In this document: in pieces, positions 36,727 through 46,825 of the stretch
Layout of the letters: each line of letters starts with the position of its first letter
How positions within the stretch are numbered: the stretch's first letter is position 1
Origin: Bog-756 sp963741055
Lineage (GTDB): Bacteria; Actinomycetota; Acidimicrobiia; Acidimicrobiales; RAAP-2
Length of the DNA: 64,000 bases
Direction: 5' to 3'
Assembly (NCBI GenBank): GCA_963741055.1
Contig: CAVUGU010000002.1
Span: 124,001 to 188,000, forward strand
Notes under the pieces: model-generated
Databases searched by the model: none
Seen by the model: the letters and a program-made list of their open reading frames with translations, nothing else
Told to the model about the DNA's origin: nothing
Made by a program: the position numbers and the translations under genes

Positions 36727-37522
36727 GTGGCACGCTCTGGCGACGGAGAGGCGCGCGCGACGGTGTCGATCGCTCGCGACACCGCAACGATGGCGCGGGC
36801 CGCAGCCGACGCGGCAGCCGCGACCCTCCGCGGCCGCGGTGGCGAGATCGGGCGTCGCCCACGCGATGTTCGCGACCGGGAACTCGCAGCTCGACTTCGT
36901 CGCGACGCTGGTCGGGGACACGCCGGACGTTCCCTGGGGCGACGTCGTCGTCTTCCACATGGACGAGTACGTGGGGATCGGCGAGGACCACCCGGCCAGC
37001 TTCCGGCGGTGGATCCGCGAGCGCATCGTCACACCCGCCCGTCCCCGCGCCGCCCACTACCTCGACGGCCTCGCGCCTCCCGAAGAAGAGGCCGTCCGCT
37101 ACGCCGACCTGCTCACCGCGCACCCCCTCGACCTCTGCTGCCTCGGGATCGGCGAGAACGGCCATCTCGCGTTCAACGACCCGCCGGTCGCCGACTTCGA
37201 GGACCCGCTCGACGTCAAGGTGGTGGTCCTCGACCGGGCCTGCCGTCTCCAACAGGTCGGCGAAGGCCACTTCGCCACCGAGTCCGACGTCCCCGAGCGA
37301 GCGGTGACCGTGACCATCCCGGCGTTGCTACGGGCCGGCCGGGTGCTCGCGATCGTGCCCGAGTCGCGCAAGGCCGAACCGGTGCGCGCCGCGCTCGAAG
37401 GACCGGTGAGCACCGACTGCCCCGCCTCGATCCTCCAGCGCACCGCGCAGGCCACGGTCTTCCTCGACCCCGCGTCCTCGGCGCTGTTGGCCGAGGGACG
37501 CGAAGGAATCCGCTCCCGCTAG
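36727..37522 (+). CDS. nagB: Glucosamine-6-phosphate deaminase / 6-phosphogluconolactonase family (one apparent frameshift)
   Basis: After removal of one base near 36832 it encodes 264 residues. Family motifs: HAMFATGNSQLDFV, VVVFHMDEYVGI with catalytic Asp, and CCLGIGENGHLAFNDP with catalytic His and Glu. NagB turns glucosamine 6-phosphate into fructose 6-phosphate and ammonia. GTG at 36727 is the working start; GTG at 36763 is possible. The gene's stop overlaps the stop of the convergent esterase over the palindrome CTAG. It stands alone, but carbohydrate genes occur nearby. Confidence 0.85.
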
Positions 37523-38460
37523 AGCCAGCGGTCGAGAAACGGGTAGGCGAGCACGCCGTGCCACTGGTGCTCGCCCTCGAAGACGTCGTGCACCAGCGCG
37601 TCGCTCGCACCAGCCTGGTCGTAGATCGGGGCGATCCGCCGGAGCGACTCCTCGGCCGCGGCGACTGGGAACAGGAGGTCGTCGCGCCCGTTCTCGACGA
37701 GGAGCGGCCGCGGCGCGACCAGCGCACCGAGATCGGCGTGCTCGATCTTGCCGAGCATCCCGAAGAGGACCTGCGAACCGCACATGTTCCAGGGCACCTT
37801 GTGCGCTTCCGCCCACGAGGAGAAGAAGCCACTCACCACGGAGGCGGCGACCCGGTCATCGATCGCGGCGAGGAACAAGGTCGCGGTCGCGCCGTAGGAG
37901 AACCCGACCATCCCGAGGCGCGCCGGGTCGACCAGAGGATGTTCGGAGAGCACGTCGAGACAGCGGGCCAGGTCCCAGAGGTTCTGGGTCAACGGGGTCC
38001 ACCCGCCCATGAATTGGTGGACCAGGTTGGTGTCGCACGCGTAGTGGTCGGGAGGGTTCCAGTCCGCGCGCTCGCCGAAGCACCGGAGGTCGGGCGCGAG
38101 CACCAGGTGGCCGCGGCGGGCCAACTCGGCGGCGTAGTCCTCTCCGGGACGAGCTTCGGGGTCGAGCCCGCACACCCGCGACTTGCCCGGGCCGTGCCCG
38201 TGCACCGCGAGCACCGCGGTGCCCGGTGCGTCGCGGCCGTCGGGCACCAACAGGTAGGCCGGCACCGACATGGTGTCCTCGCTGTCGAAGACGAGGCGCG
38301 ACTGCGTGTACCCCTCGCAGGGGACCTCGTCGGTGACCTCGACTTCGGGCGGTACCCGCGCCGGCCAGGGTACGAGGAGTTCCTCGAGACGAGCCCGGAA
38401 GCGTCCGCGCCAGGCCTCCCACGCAGCCGGGGTCGCGGTCGGGAAAGGGGTCCGACTCAT
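37519..38460 (-). CDS. Alpha/beta-hydrolase, acetyl-xylan-esterase / dienelactone-hydrolase-like
   Basis: A 313-residue cytoplasmic hydrolase. The nucleophile elbow is GFSYGA, the catalytic acid is likely in NGRDDLLFP and the His in EGEHQWHG. An oxyanion-type motif AVHGHGPGKS and the CFGERADWNPPDHYACD region resemble the acetyl xylan esterase (AXE1/CE7-like, DUF7151) group of esterases. It probably removes acyl groups from sugars or xenobiotic esters. ATG at 38460. No signal peptide is visible. The neighbouring genes, NagB and a TauD-type oxygenase, do not settle the substrate. Confidence 0.78.
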   Translation of the reverse strand: MSRTPFPTATPAAWEAWRGRFRARLEELLVPWPARVPPEVEVTDEVPCEGYTQSRLVFDSEDTMSVPAYLLVPDGRDAPGTAVLAVHGHGPGKSRVCGLDPEARPGEDYAAELARRGHLVLAPDLRCFGERADWNPPDHYACDTNLVHQFMGGWTPLTQNLWDLARCLDVLSEHPLVDPARLGMVGFSYGATATLFLAAIDDRVAASVVSGFFSSWAEAHKVPWNMCGSQVLFGMLGKIEHADLGALVAPRPLLVENGRDDLLFPVAAAEESLRRIAPIYDQAGASDALVHDVFEGEHQWHGVLAYPFLDRWL

Positions 38461-38596
38461 CGGTTGCCATCAGCCGGGTCACCACCTGGAACCAGGGCGA
38501 GAAGTTGCGCGGGCGGGCCTCCACGGCGCCCACGCTTCCACATCCTGACGACCGCGGACGGTTGAGCAGCCATCGACCGTGCGGCACACTGGGGTC

Positions 38597-39448
38597 ATGG
38601 CGCTCGCCACCGAGCTCGACATCCGCCCCCTCTCGCCGCTGATCGGTGCCGAAATCCACGGGGTCGACCTCTCGCGTCCACTGGGCGAGGCGGGTGTCGC
38701 CGCGGTGCGCCAGGCCCTCAACACCCATCACGTGGTCTTCTTCCGCGACCAGGAGCTCACCCCGGAGCAACAGGCGGACTTCGCCGCCCAGTTCGGCGTG
38801 GTGACCGAGGGTCACCCGGTGATCGCGGCCATCGACGGGCACACCAAGGTGCTGGCGATCGACGGCCGAGAGGACCGGGCCAACTGGTGGCACACCGACG
38901 TGACCTTCCTCCAGGCGCCCGCGTTCGGGTCGATCCTCTACATGCTCGAAGTGCCCGACGTCGGCGGCGACACCATGTGGGCCAGCTTGCAGGACGCCTA
39001 CGACCGACTGTCGGAACCGGTCCACGCGATGTGCGACCAGCTGATCGCGATCCACCACGACCCCTGGTTCGCGGCGGAGGTCGAGGCGAAGGGGGGATAC
39101 GAGTGGCACGGCGAATGGCACGAGAAGCTCCTGCCCGCCATCCATCCGGTGGTCCGGACCCACCCGGAGAACGGACGCAACGGCCTCTTCGTCAACCCGC
39201 ACTTCACCCAGATGATCTTCGGGCTGTCGCCGAACGAGTCGGCTGCGATCCTCGACATGCTCTACCGGCACTGCCAGCAGCCGGAGCTGACCTGCCGGTT
39301 CCGCTGGCGTCCCGGGTCGGTGGCGTTCTGGGACAACCGGGCCACCCTTCACTACGCGATCGACGACTACGGCGACGCGACCCGGATCGGGCACCGGGTC
39401 ACCCTCCGGGGCGACGTGCCCTACGGGCCGGCCAAGCCGCCAGCCTGA
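38597..39448 (+). CDS. TauD/TfdA-family Fe(II)/2-oxoglutarate dioxygenase
   Basis: A 283-residue enzyme with the facial triad: HxD in WWHTDVTF and the distal His in RATLHYAIDDY, followed by the 2-oxoglutarate-binding Arg in RIGHRVTLRG. It resembles taurine and alkylsulfate dioxygenases, which release sulfite or oxidise alpha to a leaving group. ATG at 38597 begins with MALATELDIRPLSPLIGAEI, the normal family opening. It ends four bases before the convergent LivG gene. The substrate is not known; taurine, sulfonates, sulfate esters or phenoxy acids are all possible. Confidence 0.9.
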   Translation: MALATELDIRPLSPLIGAEIHGVDLSRPLGEAGVAAVRQALNTHHVVFFRDQELTPEQQADFAAQFGVVTEGHPVIAAIDGHTKVLAIDGREDRANWWHTDVTFLQAPAFGSILYMLEVPDVGGDTMWASLQDAYDRLSEPVHAMCDQLIAIHHDPWFAAEVEAKGGYEWHGEWHEKLLPAIHPVVRTHPENGRNGLFVNPHFTQMIFGLSPNESAAILDMLYRHCQQPELTCRFRWRPGSVAFWDNRATLHYAIDDYGDATRIGHRVTLRGDVPYGPAKPPA

Positions 39449-39452
39449 CCGG

Positions 39453-40340
39453 CTACTCCCCCGGCGCCCCGGGCCGGCGCTCGCCGTTGCCGTCGGGCGA
39501 GCCCTGCGCGCCCGACCGGGTCGGGAGGCTGCCGGACACCGCCAACGCCTCCTCGCTCGCCCCGAGGTACGCGGCCAGCGCGCGCGGGTCGCGCCGTACG
39601 TGGTCGGGGGTGCCGGCGGAGACGACGCTGCCGCTCTCCATCATCACCACCTTGTCGCAGAGCGCGAAGACCAGCGGCACGTCGTGCTCGACCAGGAGGA
39701 TGGTGGTGTCGGCCACCTCGTGCAGCCGCCGCAGCAGCGGGACGAAGGCCTCGGCCTCGCGCTGCGCGATCCCCGCGGTGGGCTCGTCGAGGAGCAGGAG
39801 CCGCGGGCGGGCGAGGACGATCGAGGCCAGGTCGACCACCCGTCGGGTGCCGGTCGAGAGCTCGGCGATGCGGTGACGGCGGAAGCGCTCGATGCCGAAG
39901 GACCGCATGACGTCGTCGACCGCCACCAGCTTTCCACGCTCGGCGCGGCGCGCCCACGGCATCTGCAGCGTCGAGGCGAGCACTCCCACCGGCCGGCTCG
40001 CATCCTGGGTGAGCAGGAGGACCTCTTCGACGGTCAGCTGCGGGAAGAGACGGCAATCCTGGAACGAACGCACGATCCCGAGCGAGCTGCGCTCCTCGGG
40101 CAGGTACTCGACGAGGCTCTCGCCGTCGAGTCGGACCGACCCCGCGTCCGGGCGCACCAGTCCGGACACCACGTCGAGCAGGGTGGTCTTTCCCGAACCG
40201 TTCGGGCCGATCAGGCCCACGATCTCGCCCGGTTCGGCAGAGAGCTCGACCCCGTCGACCGCCCGGAGGCCCCCGTAGGAGACGACCACGCCCTCGACGT
40301 CGAGCCGCGCCGGGCCGCGTGCGCGGTCGCGGGTGCTCAC
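39453..40340 (-). CDS. livG: Liv-type ABC transporter ATP-binding protein (LivG-like)
   Basis: A 295-residue ATPase with Walker A GPNGSGKTT, Walker B RLLLLDEPTAG and the switch His in VEHDV. The signature is LSTGTRR instead of LSGGQ, an altered form seen in some LivG proteins. A disordered Gly/Pro/Ser-rich tail of about 30 residues follows the domain. GTG at 40340 overlaps the permease stop as GTGA. With the LivHM permease and the MFS-LivF protein it makes a complete HAAT-type importer lacking only a binding protein, which may be the one at 49924. Confidence 0.9.
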   Translation of the reverse strand: MSTRDRARGPARLDVEGVVVSYGGLRAVDGVELSAEPGEIVGLIGPNGSGKTTLLDVVSGLVRPDAGSVRLDGESLVEYLPEERSSLGIVRSFQDCRLFPQLTVEEVLLLTQDASRPVGVLASTLQMPWARRAERGKLVAVDDVMRSFGIERFRRHRIAELSTGTRRVVDLASIVLARPRLLLLDEPTAGIAQREAEAFVPLLRRLHEVADTTILLVEHDVPLVFALCDKVVMMESGSVVSAGTPDHVRRDPRALAAYLGASEEALAVSGSLPTRSGAQGSPDGNGERRPGAPGE

Positions 40341-42329
40341 GGGACGGGCTCTCCCGCCACGACCGGTGTCGCGGGGACCGTCGTGCCGCGCAGCGGTGGC
40401 TCCCCCTTCGTCCCGCGCAGGCGTGCGACCAGGTCGGTCACCAGATCACCGAGCTGGTGCATGACCTCGGCCAGGCCGCCCGGCAGATAGAGGATGAACG
40501 CGAGGAGCCCGAGCCCACTGGTGAGGAACTGGATGGTCGGCGTGGTGCCGAAGATCGCCGGGATCCCGACCAGATAGAGCGCGCCCAGCACCGCGCCTGC
40601 GATCGAGTCGAGGCCGCCGATGACCACCATCGAGACGACGAGCAGCGAGTAGGTCGGATCGAAGGTGCTGGTCGAGAAGCGCTCGAGCGCGAAGGCCAGG
40701 CAGACCCCGGCGTAGCCGGCGATGAACCCCGACAGTGCGAAGGCCAGCAGCTTGGTACGCGCGAGCGGAATGCCCGTCGCACCCGCTCCCGACTCGTTGT
40801 CCCGGACCGAGATCAGCCGACGGGCGACCCCGCGGTCGCGCCACAGACGGACCATCAGCGCGGACAGGACCAGGACGACGAGGGAGAACCACGCGAAGGC
40901 GCGTTCGGAACCGAGATCGATCCCGAAGATGCTCGGTCTCGCGATCAACGTCGACTGCGGGTTGGGAAGGCCGGTGCACAGCCGCTTGTCGAGGACCGGC
41001 ACCGTCCAGCAGGTGGTGGAGAGGATCGGTCCCATCAGCCAGAGGCTGAACGCGAGGGTGCTCACCGCCAGGTAGAGGCCTCGCACCCGCAGCGCGGGCA
41101 GCCCGATCACCACCGCGACCACTGCGGTCACCGCGCCCGCGAACGGCAACAGCAGGATCAGCGGGACGCTCGAACCGAGGTGCGACGCCATCAGGGCCCC
41201 GATCGCGACCAGCCCGAACTGCCCGAGGGAGACCTGGCCGGCCCAGCCGGTGAGCACGGTGAGGGAGAGCGCGATCACCGCGTAGATGCAGATCTGGGAC
41301 ATCAGGAACGAGCGGCCGGTGCTGACGACCAATGGCGCGAGGGCGGCCGCGAGCACGACCAGCGCGACGCCGGTCCCCCCGACCCGTGCGTCGAAGCGGG
41401 TCCACGTCGCGGAGCCGGCTCCGCGTGCTCTCCAGCCAGCTGGACTGCTCCTCCCGCCGGACGCCGATCGGCAGCGCGGCGATCCGCACCAACAGCACCA
41501 CCGAGACGATGAGGAACAACACCAGGTCGACCTGCGCGGTCGTCGCCAGGTTCCAGACCAGGATCTCCTGGACCACCCCGACCGCGATCGCCGCGATGAA
41601 CGCCACCGACAGACTGACCATCGCGCCGACCATCGCCGCGGTGAGCGCGAGCAGGAGCAGCTCGGGGCTGAGCACGTCGGTGAGGGCGGACGCCTGACCG
41701 GGGGACGCGAGGATCGCGGCGAACGCGGAGAGGACGCCGGCGAGGGTCCAAGAGACCGTCGAGGTGCGACGCACCCACACACCGGAGAGACGGGCCGAAT
41801 CTGCGTTCTCGGCCATCGCCCGCATGTTGAGGCCCCAGCGGGACCACTTGACGAACGCGGCCAGGGCCACCGCAACGATCGGCGCCACGATGAGGGTGAG
41901 CACCTGGCCCGGCGTGAACAGGTAGGTACCGATGTGGAAGGTGAGGTGCACCGGCACCGGGAAGGGCTTGAAGAGGTTCTTCGGTCGCATGAAGGGCAGG
42001 GCGGTCAGGACGAAGAGCACCTGGCTGAGCCCGATCGTCGCGACCATCACCAGCACCCGGGGCCGGTTGAAGAGACGACGCAGCACGAGCTCGCTGAGCG
42101 CGCCGATCGCTGCGGCCAGCCCCACCGCGAGCACCAGTGAGAACCAGTAGTTGAACCCGAAGTCGTAGAAGCACTTGACCAGGAAGACCGCCGCCACCAC
42201 GCCGAGCTGGCCCTGGGCGAAGTTGAGGACCCGGTTGGTCCGGTAGATGAGCACGAGGCCCATCGCCAGCAGTCCGTAGCCGAGGCCGGTGATCGCACCC
42301 TGGACGAGGACGAAGCTCGGGACCGACAC
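40337..42329 (-). CDS. Fused LivH-LivM ABC permease (one apparent frameshift at the junction)
   Basis: After repair, 663 residues. The first half is LivH-like: GAITGLGYGLLAMGLVLIYRT, NFAQGQLGV; the second is LivM-like: SLTVLTGWAGQVSLGQFGLVAIGAL, AVRGLYLAVSTLAFSLW-type and GGLDSIAGAVLGAL. About 14-16 membrane segments in total. At the junction near 41400-41440 one extra base changes frame between LESTRSRL and ARGAGSATWTRF; no usable start codon for a separate livM exists there, so one fused chain is favoured. Its stop overlaps the LivG start. The gene would form the whole membrane channel of a HAAT-family importer. Confidence 0.78.
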
Positions 42330-42338
42330 GAGAGCCCC

Positions 42339-44541
42339 TCAGCCCAGTCCGGCGGCGGCCGCCCCGAGGAACACCGGTCGCAGCAGGTCGGTCCGTTCGA
42401 TCAGATCGGTGGCGAGTCCGTCGAAGCGGATTTCGCCCCGTTCGATGAAGATGGCCCGCCGGGCCAGGCTCATCGCCCGGTTGACGCTCTGTTCGACCAG
42501 TACGACGGTGGTGCCCTGCTCGTTGACCTCCCGCACGATCGCCATCAGCCGGTCGACGGCCATCGGTGCGAGCCCGAGCGCCAACTCGTCGATCAGGAGA
42601 AGGCGAGGGCCGAGTGAGCATGACCCGGGAGAGTGCGAGCATCTGCTGCTCACCCCCGGAGAGGGTGCCCGCCGCCTGGTGGAGCCTCGGCGCGAGCTCG
42701 GGGAACCGATCGAGCGCGTCGTCCATGGCCGAGCGGGCCTGGCCGCGCCCGCGCAGGGTGTGCGCGCCGACGAGCAGGTTGTCGCGGACGGTGAGGCCGG
42801 GGAAGGTCATCTTGCCGCCGACGAGGAGCGCGACCCCTTGATCGATGATCTGCTCGGGTTCGAGGTAGGTGCAGTTGACCCCGAAGATGCGGATGACCCC
42901 GCGGTGCGGATGGTCGAGACCGGACACCGCCCGGAGCAGAGTGGACTTGCCGGCCCCGTTAGTGCCGAGCAGCGCGACGACCTCGCCCTCGCCGATATCG
43001 AGGTTGATGTCGAAGAGCACCTGGTTGGTGCCGTAGTAGAAGTCGAGGTTGTGCACCTGCAGCGCCGGCACCGCCCCGCCGGCCTGCCGGCGGCGACCCT
43101 CGGCGTAGCGCTCCAGGCAGTCCTCGATGACCATGGTGATGTCACCCTTGACGTAGCGCGAGCCGATCACCAACAGGAGACCCCCGATCGCGCAGACCGG
43201 CCCGATCAGGGTGAGCGCGACCGTCGGTCCGTGCAGGTAGCCGACCGCGTCGCTCACCGCGCCGAGGAGCACCGCGCCGGTGAACCCGCCGAACACCAGC
43301 GCGCACACCCCGAACATCGCGAAGCAGATGGTGCGCATCTCGGGGGGTGCGGTCGCCGCGAGGGTGAGGAAGATGCAGATGGCAAGCGGTGCGACCGCGG
43401 CGTTGGCCAGGAACTGGAGGGTGACCACCAACCACAGGTACGGCATGTAGAGCGAGGCGACGAACAACCCTCCGTACACGGTGATGCAGATTCCCGCGAT
43501 CACCAGCGGACGCTCCGGTGCCCGCCGGAAGTACCGGTCGCCGAGCACGTAGGCGAAAGGCAGCCCGAGGAACGCGGCGAGACCGATGATCGAATAGACC
43601 TCGCTGCGCTGCGCGGTGTCGAGCCCCCACCGACGGACGAAGTAGAGGTTTCCGAACAGCGGGGCGCCGGTGCCGGCGAAGCCGAGGATCGCGACGGCCA
43701 CCAGCTCGTAGTAGATGGAACGGATCCGCAGCAGCCGGGTGACCGCCGAGCCGAGGAGCACCCGGGGGGCCTCACCCTGCTGCGCGTGCAGGTCCATTCC
43801 CGACGCCTTCAAGATATGGGACGACTCGTTCGCGCCCTTTTCGGGCTCGCGCAGGGTGAACAGCAACAGGCCGACCGGGATGCCGGCCAGTGCGATCAGG
43901 CAGCCGTAGCGCCAGTTGTGGGAGATGGTCACGACCCAGCCGAAGATGAGGATCCCGACGGTCTGGGAGAGCGGGTCCGACAGGTTGTGCCAGCTGAAGA
44001 CCCTGCCCCTTCCCTCGACCGGGTAGGCGTCGGAGAGGTACGAGTTGTGCACGGTGTTGTTGACCCCGAACCCGATCGACGCGACCAGGTAGAGGAAGGT
44101 GAACGCCCACACGTTCGGTGCGATCGCCATCAGGGGCGCGAAGACCGAGAACACCAACAGCGCGACCGCGGCCACCACCTTGCGGCTGCCCCGGTCCGCC
44201 CAGAGCGCGAGGGGCACCGCCCAGAGAAGCTGGGCCACCTGCGCGACGAAGGCCACTGCACCGAGCGCCGCGTCGTGGATGTGGAACGAGTGCTCGAGGT
44301 TGTTGCCGATGAGGATGATCCCGTTGCCGAAGCTGCCCGGAATCAGCGCGGCGATGGTGAGCAGCACGAGCGGTGCGGTGCCGTACTGGTGGAGGATCCC
44401 GAGGAATGGTGGCGGTTTGCCTTCGCCGGTACCGGGCATCACGTCGAGGTCGGCGATCGCCTCGGGAGTCCTGCTCTTCGAGACGACTTCCTTCAGCAGT
44501 TCGTCCGGGACTGCGAAGTCGAACAGCACCTGCTCGGGCAT
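42339..44541 (-). CDS. MFS transporter fused to LivF-type ABC ATPase (one apparent frameshift)
   Basis: After repair, 733 residues. Residues 60-465 are a 12-segment major-facilitator protein (LWAVPLALWADRGSRK is the loop 2-3 motif). A short linker (YVKGDITMVIEDCLERYAEG) leads to a LivF-like ATPase from about residue 485: Walker A GTNGAGKST, signature LSGGEQQMLAL, Walker B LLLIDELALGLAP. One extra base at 42606 breaks the frame just before Walker B. An MFS permease joined to an ABC nucleotide-binding domain is unusual; the MFS part might pass the substrate on, act as regulator, or simply be coupled by gene fusion. ATG at 44541, eight bases from the kinase stop. Confidence 0.75.
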
Positions 44542-44548
44542 CGGGCCC

Positions 44549-46081
44549 TCACCCTAACCCTGTGCCCGGCGCCGGTGGCGGGTGCCCGGACGACGCCGCG
44601 CGGAGGAGCGACTCGGGAGGAGAAGCGGCCTCCTCGATTTCGACGACCACTTCGGCCAGGTGGTCCGCACGGCCGGCGAGCTCGGCGTACCACCGGGCCA
44701 CATCGGGATCCGGATCGCGGCGCGTGCACGGGCGGATCGAGAACCTCGAGATCGAAGCCGAGCCCCGCGCCCCTGCGACGCGAGGAGCGCGGCGCCCGCC
44801 GATGCGGCCTGTCCCGACCGGCGCCGGCTCGCCGGGAGACCGGTGATGCCGCAGACCACCTCGGCCCACACCGCGACGTCGGTGCCGGCGCCGCCGAGCG
44901 AGAGCTCGGTGGTCGGCGGACCAGGCTGGTCGGCGCGCGGCGAGCGCGGCGAGGCAGCGCCGCACCTCCCATCCGACCGACTCGAAGACCGCACGGGCGA
45001 GGTCGGCGGTTCCGGTGGTCGACGAGATGCCGGCCAGGCATGCGGCCGCGGACGGTTGCCACCACGGAGCTCGGGCGCCCTCGAGCCACGGGGTGGCCAC
45101 GACGCCACGCGCGCCCGGCGGACTCGTCGTGGCCAGCGAGGCGAGCGCCGACGGAGCGTCGCCGGTCAGCCGGCTGAGCCAGGCGAGGAACGAGCCCGCA
45201 GCCGAGAGCCCCGCTTCGAGCAGCCACCCGCCGTCGGCCCCACGCGACGCCACCACTCCCGGACGGCGGCGCCGGCCGCTGTTCACCTTTCACCGGAACC
45301 GACACGTTGGCGGTCGTCCCCCAGCTGACCAGCGGCCGCGCCTCGGTCGCACCGGTGCCGAGCACTTCGCACGCGCGGTCGCCTGCGCCGATGACCACCG
45401 GGGTCCCCGACGCGACGCCGAGGTGTTCGGCGACCGAACCCTCGATCGAGCCGACCACGGTGTCCGACGGCACCGCGGGCGGCAGCCGGTCGGCGACCTC
45501 GCCGGCCAGCGCGGTGTCCACCCGGCCGGCCGCGTCGTGGAGCCCCGCCCGCGAGGCCATCGTGGTGTCGGTCACCACCTCGCCGGTCATGCGCCACGCG
45601 ACCAGGTCGCGCGGCGTGAGCATCCACACGGCCGACGCCAACTCCGCCGGCCGGTGACCGGAGAGCCAGGCGACCTTGGCGGCGACCGACGCGGCGTCGA
45701 GCGGGCCGCCCGGTGCGCTCGCGTCGCCCTGATCCACGCCGCGGGCACCCGCGAGATGGGCTGCCTCCTGCGCGGCGCGGCGATCCGACCAGAGGATGCC
45801 GGGCACCGAGCGCGCGTCCCGAGCCGTCGAAGAGCGAGAAGGTCTGGCGTGCTCCGGTCAGCCCGACGACCGTGACCGGGCTGAGCCCGCCGGGCAGCTC
45901 CGCACCGAGACGGCTGCACACGTCCAGCACCGAGGACCACCAGGTCCGCCGGGTCCTGCTCGGCCAGCCCCGGCTCGGGGTGCTCCGTCTCGAGCGGGAC
46001 CGACGCCAGCGCGAGCAGGCCCTCCGCGCCCCACACCGCCCCCTTGGTGACGCTCGTGCCGAGGTCGACCGTGAGGATCAC
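44549..46081 (-). CDS. FGGY-family carbohydrate kinase (six apparent frameshifts)
   Basis: Six net one-base insertions (near 45947, 45803, 45255, 44930, 44757, 44721); after removal it encodes 508 residues, a normal FGGY length. Motifs in order: phosphate loop VDLGTSVTKGAVW, TGARQTFSLFDG with ILWSDRRA, GAGDRACEVLGTGAT, GGWLLEAGLSAAG and the C-terminal ATPase motif SLGGAGTDVAVWAEV. It would phosphorylate a pentulose, polyol or related sugar with ATP. GTG at 46081 overlaps the aldolase stop. Each insertion alone restores the family sequence, so error in this stretch is likelier than decay, but a pseudogene is not excluded. Confidence 0.72.
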
Positions 46082-46825
46082 GAGCCGTGGACGACGGCGG
46101 CGAGCGACGCGGCCATCGCGGCGGGGTCCTCGTCGTTGAGCACCGCGCGGCCGATCGCCAGTCCGCCAGCTCCTCCGGCCATCACGTCCCGCGCCTCCTC
46201 GAGGATCTCCTCTCTCCCCTGGGGTCGGTGCGGCCCGCCGAGGAAGAGCACCGGTACGCCGACGCTCGCCACCACCCGGGCGACCGCGGCCACCCGCTCG
46301 TCGCCGGTCGGGGCCTCGGGTACCGGCACCTTCAGCAGCGGCGCCCCGAGGTCGTGCGCGATGACCGCGGCCAGCACGATGTCCGCGATGAGCTTCGACA
46401 TCCGGCCGCCGCGCCAGACGACCGCCTCGACCATCGTCTCGAGACCGGCCGCACGGGATTCCTCCAGCACCTTCCCGAGCAGCTCGATCGCCTCGGCCCC
46501 TCGCAGGTCGTCCATCGCGACCCGGGTCATGATCTTGACGCCGGTCCACCCTTCCTCGGCTGCGCCGGCCACGCTCGCCACCAGACGGTCGTCGAGCTCG
46601 AAGACCGACCCGGCGAGACCGGTCCGGTTGATCGAGAGATAGGTGCGCTGACCCTCGGCGATCGCGCCGGACGAACGAAGGCTGCGCAACGGCTCGGTGG
46701 TGGCGAGGATCCCGTCGCAGTGGGGCAGCGCGGCGGCGAGCACGGCCAGGTAGTCGTCGTAGCGCTCGATGGTCACCACCCCGCGTGCCGCGGTGGTCGG
46801 CTGCGAGGATCAGGTCACCGCTCAC
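46078..46825 (-). CDS. DeoC/LacD-type class I aldolase (one apparent frameshift)
   Basis: After removal of one base near 46793 it encodes 248 residues. The (beta/alpha)8 pattern opens LILAADHRARGV, continues with GWTGVKIMTRV (Schiff-base Lys candidate) and LLKVPVPEAPTGDE, and ends GGAGGLAIGRAVLN. This fits the DeoC/FbaB/LacD superfamily of Schiff-base aldolases acting on sugar phosphates. GTG at 46825 overlaps the oxidoreductase stop, and its stop overlaps the kinase start, so the genes are coupled. Its substrate would be the phosphorylated product of the FGGY kinase. Confidence 0.78.

Noticed and set aside
41302..44541. 1079-codon open frame covering MFS-LivF and beyond
   Set aside because: After position 42606 it runs out of frame as Arg/Gly-rich nonsense; the real ATPase continues in the frame that ends at 42339.
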